Positions 12,434-19,207 of a DNA stretch of 19,961 bases are shown one piece after another (position 1 is the stretch's first letter; each line of letters starts with the position of its first letter). The notes beneath the pieces were generated by a model. It made no database searches and was not told the DNA's origin. It saw only the letters and a program-made list of their open reading frames with translations. The DNA comes from Bacilli bacterium (lineage in GTDB: Bacteria; Bacillota_I; Bacilli_A; RF39; UBA660): the NCBI GenBank assembly GCA_900751815.1, contig CAADST010000104.1:1-19961 (forward strand), written 5' to 3'. The position numbers were made by a program, and so were the translations under genes.

Positions 12434-13825
12434 ATGAAAATATATAATACATTAAGTAGAAAAGTGGAAGAATTCATTCCATGGAATAAAGAAGGGGTAA
12501 GTTTTTATACATGTGGTCCAACAGTATATCATTATGCCCACATTGGCAATATGAGAAATTACATTGGTCATGATGTTTTGGATAAGACACTCAGATATTT
12601 GGGTTATAATGTTACAAGAGTTATGAATATTACTGATGTAGGTCATTTATCTAGTGATTCTGATTCAGGTACAGATAAAATGGTTGATAGTGCAAAAAAA
12701 GAAAATAAAACAGTTATGGATATAGCAAGATTTTATACTGATGCCTTTTTTAAAGATTTTGAATTACTTAATAATAGAATGCCTGAAGTGGTGAGTCCTG
12801 CAACAGCTAATATTGAAGAATACATTAAAATAATTACTAAATTATTAGATGATGGCTATGCTTACTATTCTGGTGGTAATATTTATTTTGATACAACAAA
12901 ATTAGATGATTACTACCAACTTACTAATCATAAGGCTGATTCTATGGTTGTTGGAGTCCGCGAGGGAGTCGAAGAAGATGAAAACAAACACAACCAAAAT
13001 GATTTTGTTTTATGGTTTACCAAATCTAAATTTGAAGATCAAGAATTAAAATGGGATAGTCCTTGGGGTGTAGGTTATCCAGGTTGGCATATAGAATGCT
13101 CTGGTATTAGTATTAAATACCTTGGAGAATACCTAGACATCCACGGTGGTGGTGTAGATAATATATTTCCGCACCATACTAATGAAATCGCTCAAAGTGA
13201 GTCTTTCCTAGGCCATAAATGGTGTAAATATTGGTTTCATAATGAACATTTAAATGATGAAACTGGAAAAATGAGTAAAAGTCATGGAGCTATTTTAACT
13301 GTAAGTGTGTTAAAAGAAAAAGGTTATAATCCTTTAAGTTTTAGATATATGTGCTTAATGAGTCATTATCGGCATCAACTAACATTTTCTTATGATTCTT
13401 TGGATGGCGCAGAAAATGCATATAAAAAACTGCTTAATAAAACTAAAGCTTTAAAATTTAGTGAAAATTATAATGAAGAAGAGTTTGCTAAATGGGATAA
13501 ATTATTTAGAGAATGCTTGGAAGATGATTTAAACACCGCTAATGCGATAACTGTTTTATATGACTTACTTAAAAGCGATGTTGATGAGTCTACTAAGTAT
13601 CATTTGATTTTTAACTGGGATCAAGTGTTAAGTTTAGAACTAATTAAAGATATTGATGATAATACAGAACATGATGATGAAATACTTAAAAAAATTGAAG
13701 AAAGAAATATAGCTAAAAAGAATAAAGATTATGCTACTGCTGATAAAATCAGGGATGAATTATTAAAACGCGGAATAGTTTTAAAGGATACTCCTGAGGG
13801 AACTATTTATGAATATAATAATTAA
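12434..13825 (+). CDS. cysS: Cysteine--tRNA ligase
   Basis: This 463-residue class I synthetase activates cysteine and loads it on tRNA-Cys. The first zinc ligand is Cys27 in FYTCGPTVY, followed by the HIGH motif HIGN at 36-39. The other zinc ligands lie in HIECSG and in [10 protein letters not shown]. The KMSKS loop is exact (279-283, GKMSKSHG). The C-terminus has the helical anticodon domain ending near KDTPEGT, as expected for CysS. Length is normal. It starts 2 bp after the small membrane-protein gene with GAGGG upstream, and its last 17 bases overlap the start of dacA in another frame, so synthesis of the two is probably coupled. Confidence 0.97.
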   Translation: MKIYNTLSRKVEEFIPWNKEGVSFYTCGPTVYHYAHIGNMRNYIGHDVLDKTLRYLGYNVTRVMNITDVGHLSSDSDSGTDKMVDSAKKENKTVMDIARFYTDAFFKDFELLNNRMPEVVSPATANIEEYIKIITKLLDDGYAYYSGGNIYFDTTKLDDYYQLTNHKADSMVVGVREGVEEDENKHNQNDFVLWFTKSKFEDQELKWDSPWGVGYPGWHIECSGISIKYLGEYLDIHGGGVDNIFPHHTNEIAQSESFLGHKWCKYWFHNEHLNDETGKMSKSHGAILTVSVLKEKGYNPLSFRYMCLMSHYRHQLTFSYDSLDGAENAYKKLLNKTKALKFSENYNEEEFAKWDKLFRECLEDDLNTANAITVLYDLLKSDVDESTKYHLIFNWDQVLSLELIKDIDDNTEHDDEILKKIEERNIAKKNKDYATADKIRDELLKRGIVLKDTPEGTIYEYNN

Positions 13826-15002
13826 AAGAGTATTTAGTTTTATTCTTTTAGTTATTACACTCTCTTCTATTAATGTTTATGCGGAAGAATTTTCAGTCAC
13901 CGCCGAAAATATAGTTCTTTATAATTTAAATGATGATAGTATAATTTATGAAAAAAATAGTGAAGAGAAAGTAAGTATTGCTAGCATTACCAAGATTATG
14001 ACTGCTTTAGTAGCCTTAGATAATATTGATGATCTATCGGATACCGTGGTAATTACCGAAGATGATTTTGCTTATACTTCTGGTTATTCTAAAGCTGGTT
14101 TTGAGGTTGGTGATACAGTAACTTATGAAGATTTATTATATGGTATACTCTTACCCAGCGGAGCTGATGCGGTCAATAGTGTTGTTAATAATACTTTAGG
14201 ATTTGATGATTTTGTAAAAGAGATGAATAATTTAGCTAAAAGCATTGGTATGAATAATACTAGTTTTTCTAATCCTGTAGGTAGAGATAGTGATACTAAT
14301 TATTCGACTGCTCGTGATGTTGCAACTATGCTCAAATATGCTCTTAAAATTGCAGAATTTAAAAAGATATTTACAACTAAAGAATATGAGGCAACTAATG
14401 GGTTAATTCTCCAAAGTACACTCATGCCTTATGAAAATATTTTAAATGTCGATTTGATTGATGGCTCTAAAAGTGGATTTACGCGTACTGCTGGCAGGTG
14501 TCTTGCTAGTATTACAACATTAAATGATGTACCATATTTATTAGTAGTAATTAGATCTAGCAATGAATTTATTTATAATGCCATTAAAGATTCTATTACA
14601 ATATATGAATATTATTCCAATAATTATAGTTATCAAACGATATTAAATGAAGATTTAGTTATTGATTCTATTCCCATAAAATACAGTAAAGAAAAAGAAT
14701 ATGAAATAAAGACGGATGAAGAAGTATCTATGTATTTAAAAAATGATACTGTGGATAATTTAACATATGAATATGATGGTATAGAAGAAATCAAATATAA
14801 TACTGAAGAAGGTAGTAAACTTGGAACAATAAAAGTTTATGATAATGATACACTATTATATGAAAGTGATGTTTATTTAAATACCAACATAGAATATTAT
14901 AATTTTTATTTAATAGGTATAATTGTTGTAATATTTCTATTTATCATAGTGAGTTTTTGGAAAATTAAAAGAAGAAAACGACATCGGAGAAGAAAAAGAT
15001 GA
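13809..15002 (+). CDS. dacA: D-alanyl-D-alanine carboxypeptidase (PBP5/DacA family)
   Basis: This 397-residue penicillin-binding protein trims the terminal D-Ala from peptidoglycan stem peptides outside the cell. A signal peptide covers about 1-25 (VYA-EE cleavage). The SxxK motif is SITK (59-62, nucleophile Ser59). The second motif reads LPSGAD, so SxN is SGA (117-119). The third is KSGFT (221-225) in place of KTG. The peptidase domain is followed by a beta-rich domain, one C-terminal helix (about 367-385) and a very basic tail. The anchor is thus a full transmembrane helix, not the amphipathic helix of E. coli PBP5. It overlaps cysS by 17 bp; GAGGGA precedes its ATG inside cysS. Confidence 0.9.
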   Translation: MNIIIKRVFSFILLVITLSSINVYAEEFSVTAENIVLYNLNDDSIIYEKNSEEKVSIASITKIMTALVALDNIDDLSDTVVITEDDFAYTSGYSKAGFEVGDTVTYEDLLYGILLPSGADAVNSVVNNTLGFDDFVKEMNNLAKSIGMNNTSFSNPVGRDSDTNYSTARDVATMLKYALKIAEFKKIFTTKEYEATNGLILQSTLMPYENILNVDLIDGSKSGFTRTAGRCLASITTLNDVPYLLVVIRSSNEFIYNAIKDSITIYEYYSNNYSYQTILNEDLVIDSIPIKYSKEKEYEIKTDEEVSMYLKNDTVDNLTYEYDGIEEIKYNTEEGSKLGTIKVYDNDTLLYESDVYLNTNIEYYNFYLIGIIVVIFLFIIVSFWKIKRRKRHRRRKR

Positions 15003-15403
15003 ATATATTAAATATAAAAAATCAAGATATTGAAGAAGTAATAAGAGATTCTATTAAAGAGGTAAAGGAAAAATTAAAAGGTCTTGATTATAATCAAACT
15101 TGTTTAATTTATAGTAGTGCTTTATTTGAAATATTAAAAAGAAAACATATTTTGGTTCATATTATAAATACTTTAGATTTAGGGTATTCTTATTTACATC
15201 AATTTTTATTAGTATATGATGGTAATAAATATTATTTAATTGATTTAACTTATAAACAATTTAATGATAATTCTTTAAGTGATTTAAATGAAAACGGTTA
15301 CATAGAAATAGATGATAATATTTTTAAGTTTTATTTAAAAGTTGTTACTAATAATGATTTAACTATGGATTTAAGTGAGGCCTTCTTAAAAAAGGGTAGA
15401 TAA
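14999..15403 (+). CDS. Small protein with a papain/transglutaminase-like Cys-His-Asp pattern
   Basis: This 134-residue cytoplasmic protein has no signal peptide. A Cys begins a helix (NQTCLIYSSALFEIL, Cys35), a His starts a strand (LHQFLLVYDG, His67), and an Asp ends the next strand (YYLIDLTYKQF, Asp82). This order and spacing match the catalytic core of papain-like and transglutaminase-like folds, reduced to little more than the core. The C-terminal 45 residues add short strands and helices. It overlaps dacA by 4 bp (ATGA), so it is translated with the cell-wall gene and may act on wall-related or protein substrates. The enzyme activity and role are inference; a non-catalytic relative is possible. 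Followed by the MerR-type promoter, with no clear terminator between. Confidence 0.6.
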   Translation: MNILNIKNQDIEEVIRDSIKEVKEKLKGLDYNQTCLIYSSALFEILKRKHILVHIINTLDLGYSYLHQFLLVYDGNKYYLIDLTYKQFNDNSLSDLNENGYIEIDDNIFKFYLKVVTNNDLTMDLSEAFLKKGR

Positions 15404-15406
15404 TAT

Positions 15407-15437
15407 TTGACTTAAAGTGGGCTTTAAGTAGTATTAT
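15407..15437 (+). promoter_or_regulatory. MerR-type promoter and operator
   Basis: TTGACT (15407-15412) and TATTAT (15432-15437) are 19 bp apart, the over-long spacer typical of MerR-controlled promoters. Between them sits the perfect dyad CTTAAAG-TGGG-CTTTAAG (15411-15428). This is where a MerR dimer would bind and untwist the DNA, so the following merR-like gene and murI are likely autoregulated. Confidence 0.75.
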
Positions 15438-15455
15438 TAAATAGAGGTGATTATT

Positions 15456-15803
15456 TTGAAAATAAGTGAAGTTGCAAAAAAGTATGATTTAACTACTGAT
15501 ACATTAAGGTATTATGAATCTTTTGGTTTAATTGATAGTGTCAAAAAAGTATCAGGTATTAGAGAGTATAGTGATACTGATTTAGAGCGAATTGAATTTA
15601 TTCTGTGTATGAAAAATGCTGGTTTAAGTTTAGAAGAAATAAAAGAATTTATAGGACTTGCAAGTCAAGGTGATGAAACTATTGATAAAAGAGTAGAACT
15701 TCTAGAAAAACATAAAAAGTTGTTAGAAGAAGAAATTAAAGCTAAAAATTCTACTTTAGATTATTTGAATAAAAAAATAAAATATTATAAGGAACATCAA
15801 TGA
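15456..15803 (+). CDS. MerR-family regulator, AdhR/NmlR-like
   Basis: I choose the TTG at 15456 (115 residues), 5 bases after AGAGGTGA. An in-frame GTG at 15447 lies inside that Shine-Dalgarno and cannot be the start. The winged HTH is at 1-70 (MKISEVAKKY, TLRYYESFGLI, REYSDTDLERI), followed by a long dimerisation coiled coil (about 75-112). There is no separate ligand domain. One Cys, at 51 in FILCMKNAG, sits where AdhR/NmlR regulators carry the thiol that senses aldehydes or electrophiles. It should bind the dyad in its own promoter. Its TGA overlaps the ATG of murI, so the regulator and glutamate racemase share a transcript, an unusual pairing. Confidence 0.85.
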   Translation: MKISEVAKKYDLTTDTLRYYESFGLIDSVKKVSGIREYSDTDLERIEFILCMKNAGLSLEEIKEFIGLASQGDETIDKRVELLEKHKKLLEEEIKAKNSTLDYLNKKIKYYKEHQ

Positions 15804-16525
15804 TTGGCATAATTGACTCTGGAATCGGAGGAGTTACAATATTTAGAGAAATACTAAAAAGTATTCCTAAAGGTCATTTTATATATTATAGTGATTCAAT
15901 TAATAATCCTTATGGTGATAAAAGTAAAAAAGAAATTTTAGATATCCTTGATAATGTAGTAACTAAATTAATAGATATGGGATGCACTATAATAGTTATT
16001 GCTTGTAATACTGCAAGTAGTATTGGAGTAAGTTATTTAAGAGAAAAATATAGAAAAATCTTATTCATCGCCACTGAACCGGCATATAAAATGGTTCATG
16101 ATTATAATCCTCAAGGTAAAACTTTAGTTATGGCAACTCGGGGTACTATTGAAAGCGAAAAGTTTTTAGAGTTATATCATAAATATGATAATCACAATAC
16201 TATTTTACTTTCTTGTATAGGACTAGCTGAGTTAATTGAAAATAACCAAGATGTTAGGAAATACCTAAATGAACTTTTAGGTAAATATAAAAATATAGAT
16301 AATGTTGTTTTAGGTTGTACCCATTATCCTTTAATAAAATCAGAAATTAAAAAGGTACTTGGTGATGTAACATTTTATGATGGGGCCAAAGGTGTTACGA
16401 AAGAATTATTACATGTTTTAAAGATGCATAATATAAAATATGAATATGATGAATTAAAAATAAAATTTATTGATTCTAGTCAAAATGAATTTAAAGAAAA
16501 AAGATTTTGGGAGTTATTAAAATAA
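15800..16525 (+). CDS. murI: Glutamate racemase
   Basis: This 241-residue enzyme makes D-glutamate for peptidoglycan by interconverting L- and D-glutamate without a cofactor. The start IGIIDSGIGG is the family's N-terminal signature. The two catalytic Cys are Cys69 in IACNTAS and Cys173 in LGCTHYPL, with His175 next to the second. NPYGDK at 36-41 is also conserved. It is about 20 residues shorter than usual, but all motifs are present. The ATG overlaps the merR-like stop (ATGA), and an intrinsic terminator follows. Thiol-stress or aldehyde-responsive control of D-glutamate supply would follow from the operon layout; that is inference. Confidence 0.93.
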   Translation: MIGIIDSGIGGVTIFREILKSIPKGHFIYYSDSINNPYGDKSKKEILDILDNVVTKLIDMGCTIIVIACNTASSIGVSYLREKYRKILFIATEPAYKMVHDYNPQGKTLVMATRGTIESEKFLELYHKYDNHNTILLSCIGLAELIENNQDVRKYLNELLGKYKNIDNVVLGCTHYPLIKSEIKKVLGDVTFYDGAKGVTKELLHVLKMHNIKYEYDELKIKFIDSSQNEFKEKRFWELLK

Positions 16526-16530
16526 ATGGT

Positions 16531-16558
16531 AAAAACAGAACAAAAATTCTGTTTTTTT
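16531..16558 (+). terminator. Intrinsic terminator of the merR-murI operon
   Basis: AAAACAGAA (16532-16540) and TTCTGTTTT (16547-16555) with a 6-base loop, ending in a seven-T run (16552-16558). A flanking A run upstream could make it work for both strands. Confidence 0.8.
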
Positions 16559-16575
16559 CTTTGTTTTTAGAGGTT

Positions 16576-16640
16576 TTCGACAAACCCCAAGTTTATTCGA
16601 CAAAAGTAGACAAAACTCGACAAAATAAACTCTTGACGAA
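16576..16640 (+). promoter_or_regulatory. Second array of Spo0A-box-like heptamers
   Basis: TTCGACA at 16576 and 16596, then GTAGACA at 16606 and CTCGACA at 16616: steps of 20, 10 and 10 bp, all one orientation. A fifth copy in the other direction, TGACGAA (16634-16640, matching the relaxed 0A box TGNCGAA), overlaps the -35 of the next promoter. Three consecutive 10-bp-phased copies and the promoter overlap look like a real operator. Confidence 0.6.
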
Positions 16641-16662
16641 TGTTTTTGTGCTGTGTTAGGAT
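16633..16662 (+). promoter_or_regulatory. Promoter of the Rpn-type nuclease gene
   Basis: TTGACG (16633-16638), an 18-bp spacer and TAGGAT (16657-16662), a mediocre -10 that would need help or could easily be blocked. The predicted start near 16669 leaves a short leader containing a five-codon frame (ATG at 16671, stop at 16689), probably meaningless. Confidence 0.45.
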
Positions 16663-16692
16663 ATAAAACCATGAAGCGAAAAGAGGTTTAGA

Positions 16693-17610
16693 ATGAATTA
16701 TATTAAGAGAATTAAAATTAAACAAAATCGCCGTGATAAAATCTTGAGTGGTAAATATCCTATAATGCTTGATGATCAAGTATTTAAATTTGTATTCTCT
16801 CATGAAGAGATGGCTAAATATTTACTTAATGCTTTAAGTGATTACTTAAAGCTAGATTTAAATTATGGTGCTATAAGTACTAATCCCCAAGAAATAGATA
16901 TGGCTGATAGTGCTTTAAAACAAGATTTTTTTCGGGATATTTTAATAACAACTGATAAGGGAGATATTTTATTGTTCGAATCATATACTAAATTTGGTTC
17001 CAAGGAATATCGGAAAAGTGAGGCATATTTAGATAAAATATCATCAGGTAGATTTGAAAAGAACAATAAAAATAATTTTACAAGTGATAATATGGTAATA
17101 TGTTTTAATTTTGTTCCTAAAAAAGGTACAAAGAAAAAGTTTATCAAAAAATATGGAATAGTAGATTTAGAAACTTTAAAAGAACCATTTAAAAAAATAA
17201 ATGACTATAAGCAAATGTTTACTATTATGGTTGACTTAGATGAAACCAAAGTGTATAATGAAGATGAAAGGTTATTACCAATATTAGATTTTATGAATAG
17301 AAAGAAAATGAGTGAATTAGAAGAATTAGCAAAAGGAGGAAACGAATTTATGGAACAAGCATTAAAATATGTCCAATCATATTTAGATAATGATGCCAAT
17401 AAAGGCTATGGATCACATTGGGATTATGATGTCGAAGAAGCTCGCGAAGAAGGCGAAAGAGCTGGAAGAAAAGCTGGTCGAAAAGCTGGAGCAAAATCTG
17501 AAAAAATAGCAACTGCAAAAAGAATGCTTGCTGATGGCTTAAATTTAGAAAAAACATCAGAATATACTGGCTTAAGTATCAAAATTCTTGAAAAACTAAG
17601 GAGACAATAA
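16693..17610 (+). CDS. Rpn-family PD-(D/E)XK nuclease / putative transposase
   Basis: This 305-residue protein resembles the recombination-promoting nuclease (Rpn, 'transposase 31-like') family. An early DDQVFKFVF begins the fold. The nuclease core is RDILITTDKGDILLFESY, with Asp82 and Glu96. The usual E-x-Q is E-S-Y (Tyr98), so the core may be altered. The C-terminus is typical: a charged Gly-rich repeat (EEGERAGRKAGRKAGAKS, about 253-270), then a helical segment (AKRMLADGLNLEKTSEYTGLS) used for DNA binding or oligomers. Family members cut DNA and raise recombination rates, and some act in phage defence. No inverted repeats of a transposon are visible at its ends. GAGG lies before the ATG. 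It has its own promoter and terminator and is probably controlled by the heptamer array upstream. Confidence 0.8.
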   Translation: MNYIKRIKIKQNRRDKILSGKYPIMLDDQVFKFVFSHEEMAKYLLNALSDYLKLDLNYGAISTNPQEIDMADSALKQDFFRDILITTDKGDILLFESYTKFGSKEYRKSEAYLDKISSGRFEKNNKNNFTSDNMVICFNFVPKKGTKKKFIKKYGIVDLETLKEPFKKINDYKQMFTIMVDLDETKVYNEDERLLPILDFMNRKKMSELEELAKGGNEFMEQALKYVQSYLDNDANKGYGSHWDYDVEEAREEGERAGRKAGRKAGAKSEKIATAKRMLADGLNLEKTSEYTGLSIKILEKLRRQ

Positions 17611-17627
17611 TATTTTGTTTCCTTTTT
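17599..17627 (+). terminator. Intrinsic terminator of the Rpn-type gene
   Basis: AGGAGACAA (17599-17607) pairs with TTGTTTCCT (17615-17623) with one G-U pair and a 7-base loop, followed by Ts to 17627. The left arm lies in the last codons of the gene. Confidence 0.65.
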
Positions 17628-17629
17628 AC

Positions 17630-17658
17630 TTTACAAAGAAAACCTAATAAACTATAAT
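17630..17658 (+). promoter_or_regulatory. Promoter of the helical protein-tsaC operon
   Basis: TTTACA (17630-17635), exactly 17 bp, then a perfect TATAAT (17653-17658), followed by GAGGT before the ATG at 17678. Confidence 0.7.
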
Positions 17659-17677
17659 TAATTTAGTGAGGTAGAAT

Positions 17678-18589
17678 ATGAATAGTTATTTAAAACAAAT
17701 CATAAAGAATAAAAACTGGGGATTATTAAAAACTTTAATAGATTCGCATGTAATTATTATTGATGAAGAATTAATAGATGTTGTATGTGAAATGAATTGT
17801 GATGATATTTATGAATTATTGAGGGTTATTCCTAGTATTAATTCTCCTTTAGTAGAAGAAAAAATGCTTAAATGGAGTCTTTACGATACCCTTTATAAAT
17901 ATTGTTATGACTTTGTAGGTCCAGATGAAAGGTTTAAAAAAGCTTTCTTAGAAAAGACAAATTCGGAATATGTATTTCGTTATGTTAGATATATTAAAAG
18001 AAGTCACGATGAAGAAATATTTAATTACTTATTTTTATCTGAAGATTGTGATTATAGCTTTTTTATTGATTATGCAAAGTATATTCCTGATGCTCCCCTT
18101 GAAGTTATGGAATCATTAATACTTAATGGGAATAATAGTCTAATAAAAGAATTTTTAGAATTAGAAAAATTAAAGGATTATCCACAGTTAGTTAAAGAAT
18201 TATTAAATACTCTAAAAATAAATAATGCTAGTAAAGAAATATCCGAATTAATTTTAAAAATTGATGCTAAATTATTTAATTTTGAAACTACATATTTATA
18301 TAATTATATTAAAGAAATATGTGCTATAGCGGTTATTTTGGATTATAAAGAGCTGTATTTATTGATAAGTAAGTTACAAGATTTAAGATTAATTGATTTA
18401 TTAAATATAGTATTAGTAAATAAAGAAAAAGAAATTAGAAATTTAAGTGATGAGGAAAAATTTAATTTGTTAGTATTTTTTAATGAACAAAAAGACTATG
18501 CCACTATTAAAAGATATAGAAGTATGTTTAGTGAATTGTTTACTGATTCTTTAACTAGAAAGAGAGAAAATCCTCATGAAAGTATTTGA
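17678..18589 (+). CDS. Uncharacterised alpha-helical repeat-like protein
   Basis: This 303-residue protein has no signal peptide or membrane helix. It is built of amphipathic helices of about 12-20 residues with short turns throughout, for example NWGLLKTLIDSH, DDIYELLRVI, EVMESLILNGNNSLIKEFLE and KELYLLISKLQDLRLIDLL. This resembles HEAT- or ankyrin-type solenoids, although no exact repeat unit can be aligned by eye. It is rich in Glu, Lys, Leu and Tyr. The gene starts after a good promoter and its end overlaps tsaC by 14 bp, so the two are translated together. Solenoids usually bind proteins, so a scaffold role is possible. I do not recognise the family. Confidence 0.65.
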   Translation: MNSYLKQIIKNKNWGLLKTLIDSHVIIIDEELIDVVCEMNCDDIYELLRVIPSINSPLVEEKMLKWSLYDTLYKYCYDFVGPDERFKKAFLEKTNSEYVFRYVRYIKRSHDEEIFNYLFLSEDCDYSFFIDYAKYIPDAPLEVMESLILNGNNSLIKEFLELEKLKDYPQLVKELLNTLKINNASKEISELILKIDAKLFNFETTYLYNYIKEICAIAVILDYKELYLLISKLQDLRLIDLLNIVLVNKEKEIRNLSDEEKFNLLVFFNEQKDYATIKRYRSMFSELFTDSLTRKRENPHESI

Positions 18590-19202
18590 TTGGACTAACA
18601 AAATAAATGAAGATGAACTAAAAATTGTAACCCAAGCTTTAAATGAAGGTAAATTAATAGTTTTTCCCACAGAAACCGTTTATGGGATAGCGGGTAACGG
18701 CTTAACATTAAGTGTAGTAAATAATTTGTATCAAGCTAAAAAAAGAGATTATTCTAAACCATTTACCTTAATGGTAAATGATATCACTAAAATTAAGGAT
18801 ATTGCTTATGTAAGTGAAAACGAAGAAAAAGTAATTAAAAAATTTATGCCGGGGCCAATAACTTTAATTTTAAAAAAGAAAGATTGTATTAGCAATCTAG
18901 TTACGGCAAATAGCGATACTGTTGGAGTAAGAATACCTAATCATAAAATTGCTTTAAGTATTTTAAAAAGTGTTGATTATCCTCTAGCTACATCTAGTGC
19001 CAATATATCAGGAAGTGTTAATAATAGTAATATTGAAGATATTATAAATGATTTAGAAAATTATGTTGATATATTTATAAAAGGAAATATTAGTAGTAAT
19101 TTACTAGCATCCACTGTTGTAGAAATTAAAAATAATGAAGTAAATATATTAAGAAATGGTATTATAAGTAAAGAGAATATAGAAGAAGTTATTAGAAAGT
19201 AG
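18576..19202 (+). CDS. tsaC: L-threonylcarbamoyladenylate synthase (Sua5/YrdC family)
   Basis: This 208-residue protein of the TsaC/Sua5/YciO family makes threonylcarbamoyl-AMP from threonine, bicarbonate and ATP for the t6A modification at position 37 of ANN-decoding tRNAs. Visible motifs: IVFPTETVYGIAGN at about 28-41, AKKRDYSKPFTLMV with the K-x-R nucleotide loop at about 54-68, FMPGPITLIL near 90, GVRIPNH, and the TSSANISG loop. It is the short TsaC form, without the extra Sua5 C-terminal domain. It is coupled to the upstream helical protein by a 14-bp overlap and followed after 5 bp by the channel-like gene. The tsaD/B/E partners are not in the window. Confidence 0.93.
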   Translation: MKVFDWTNKINEDELKIVTQALNEGKLIVFPTETVYGIAGNGLTLSVVNNLYQAKKRDYSKPFTLMVNDITKIKDIAYVSENEEKVIKKFMPGPITLILKKKDCISNLVTANSDTVGVRIPNHKIALSILKSVDYPLATSSANISGSVNNSNIEDIINDLENYVDIFIKGNISSNLLASTVVEIKNNEVNILRNGIISKENIEEVIRK

Positions 19203-19207
19203 GAATT

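Noticed and set aside
15447..15455. GTG start for the MerR-like gene
   Set aside because: The GTG is part of the AGAGGTGA ribosome-binding site itself; the TTG at 15456 is correctly spaced and gives the standard MKISEVA start.
16671..16691. Five-codon leader peptide (MKREV) before the Rpn gene
   Set aside because: No Shine-Dalgarno and no attenuator hairpin; likely chance.
16567..16803. Minus-strand 78-aa open frame across the heptamer array
   Set aside because: It covers the repeats and the start of the Rpn gene, with no ribosome-binding site and no coding character.
16571..17627. Insertion sequence around the Rpn gene
   Set aside because: No terminal inverted repeats or target duplication can be seen at the gene borders; the flanks are a terminator and regular promoters.
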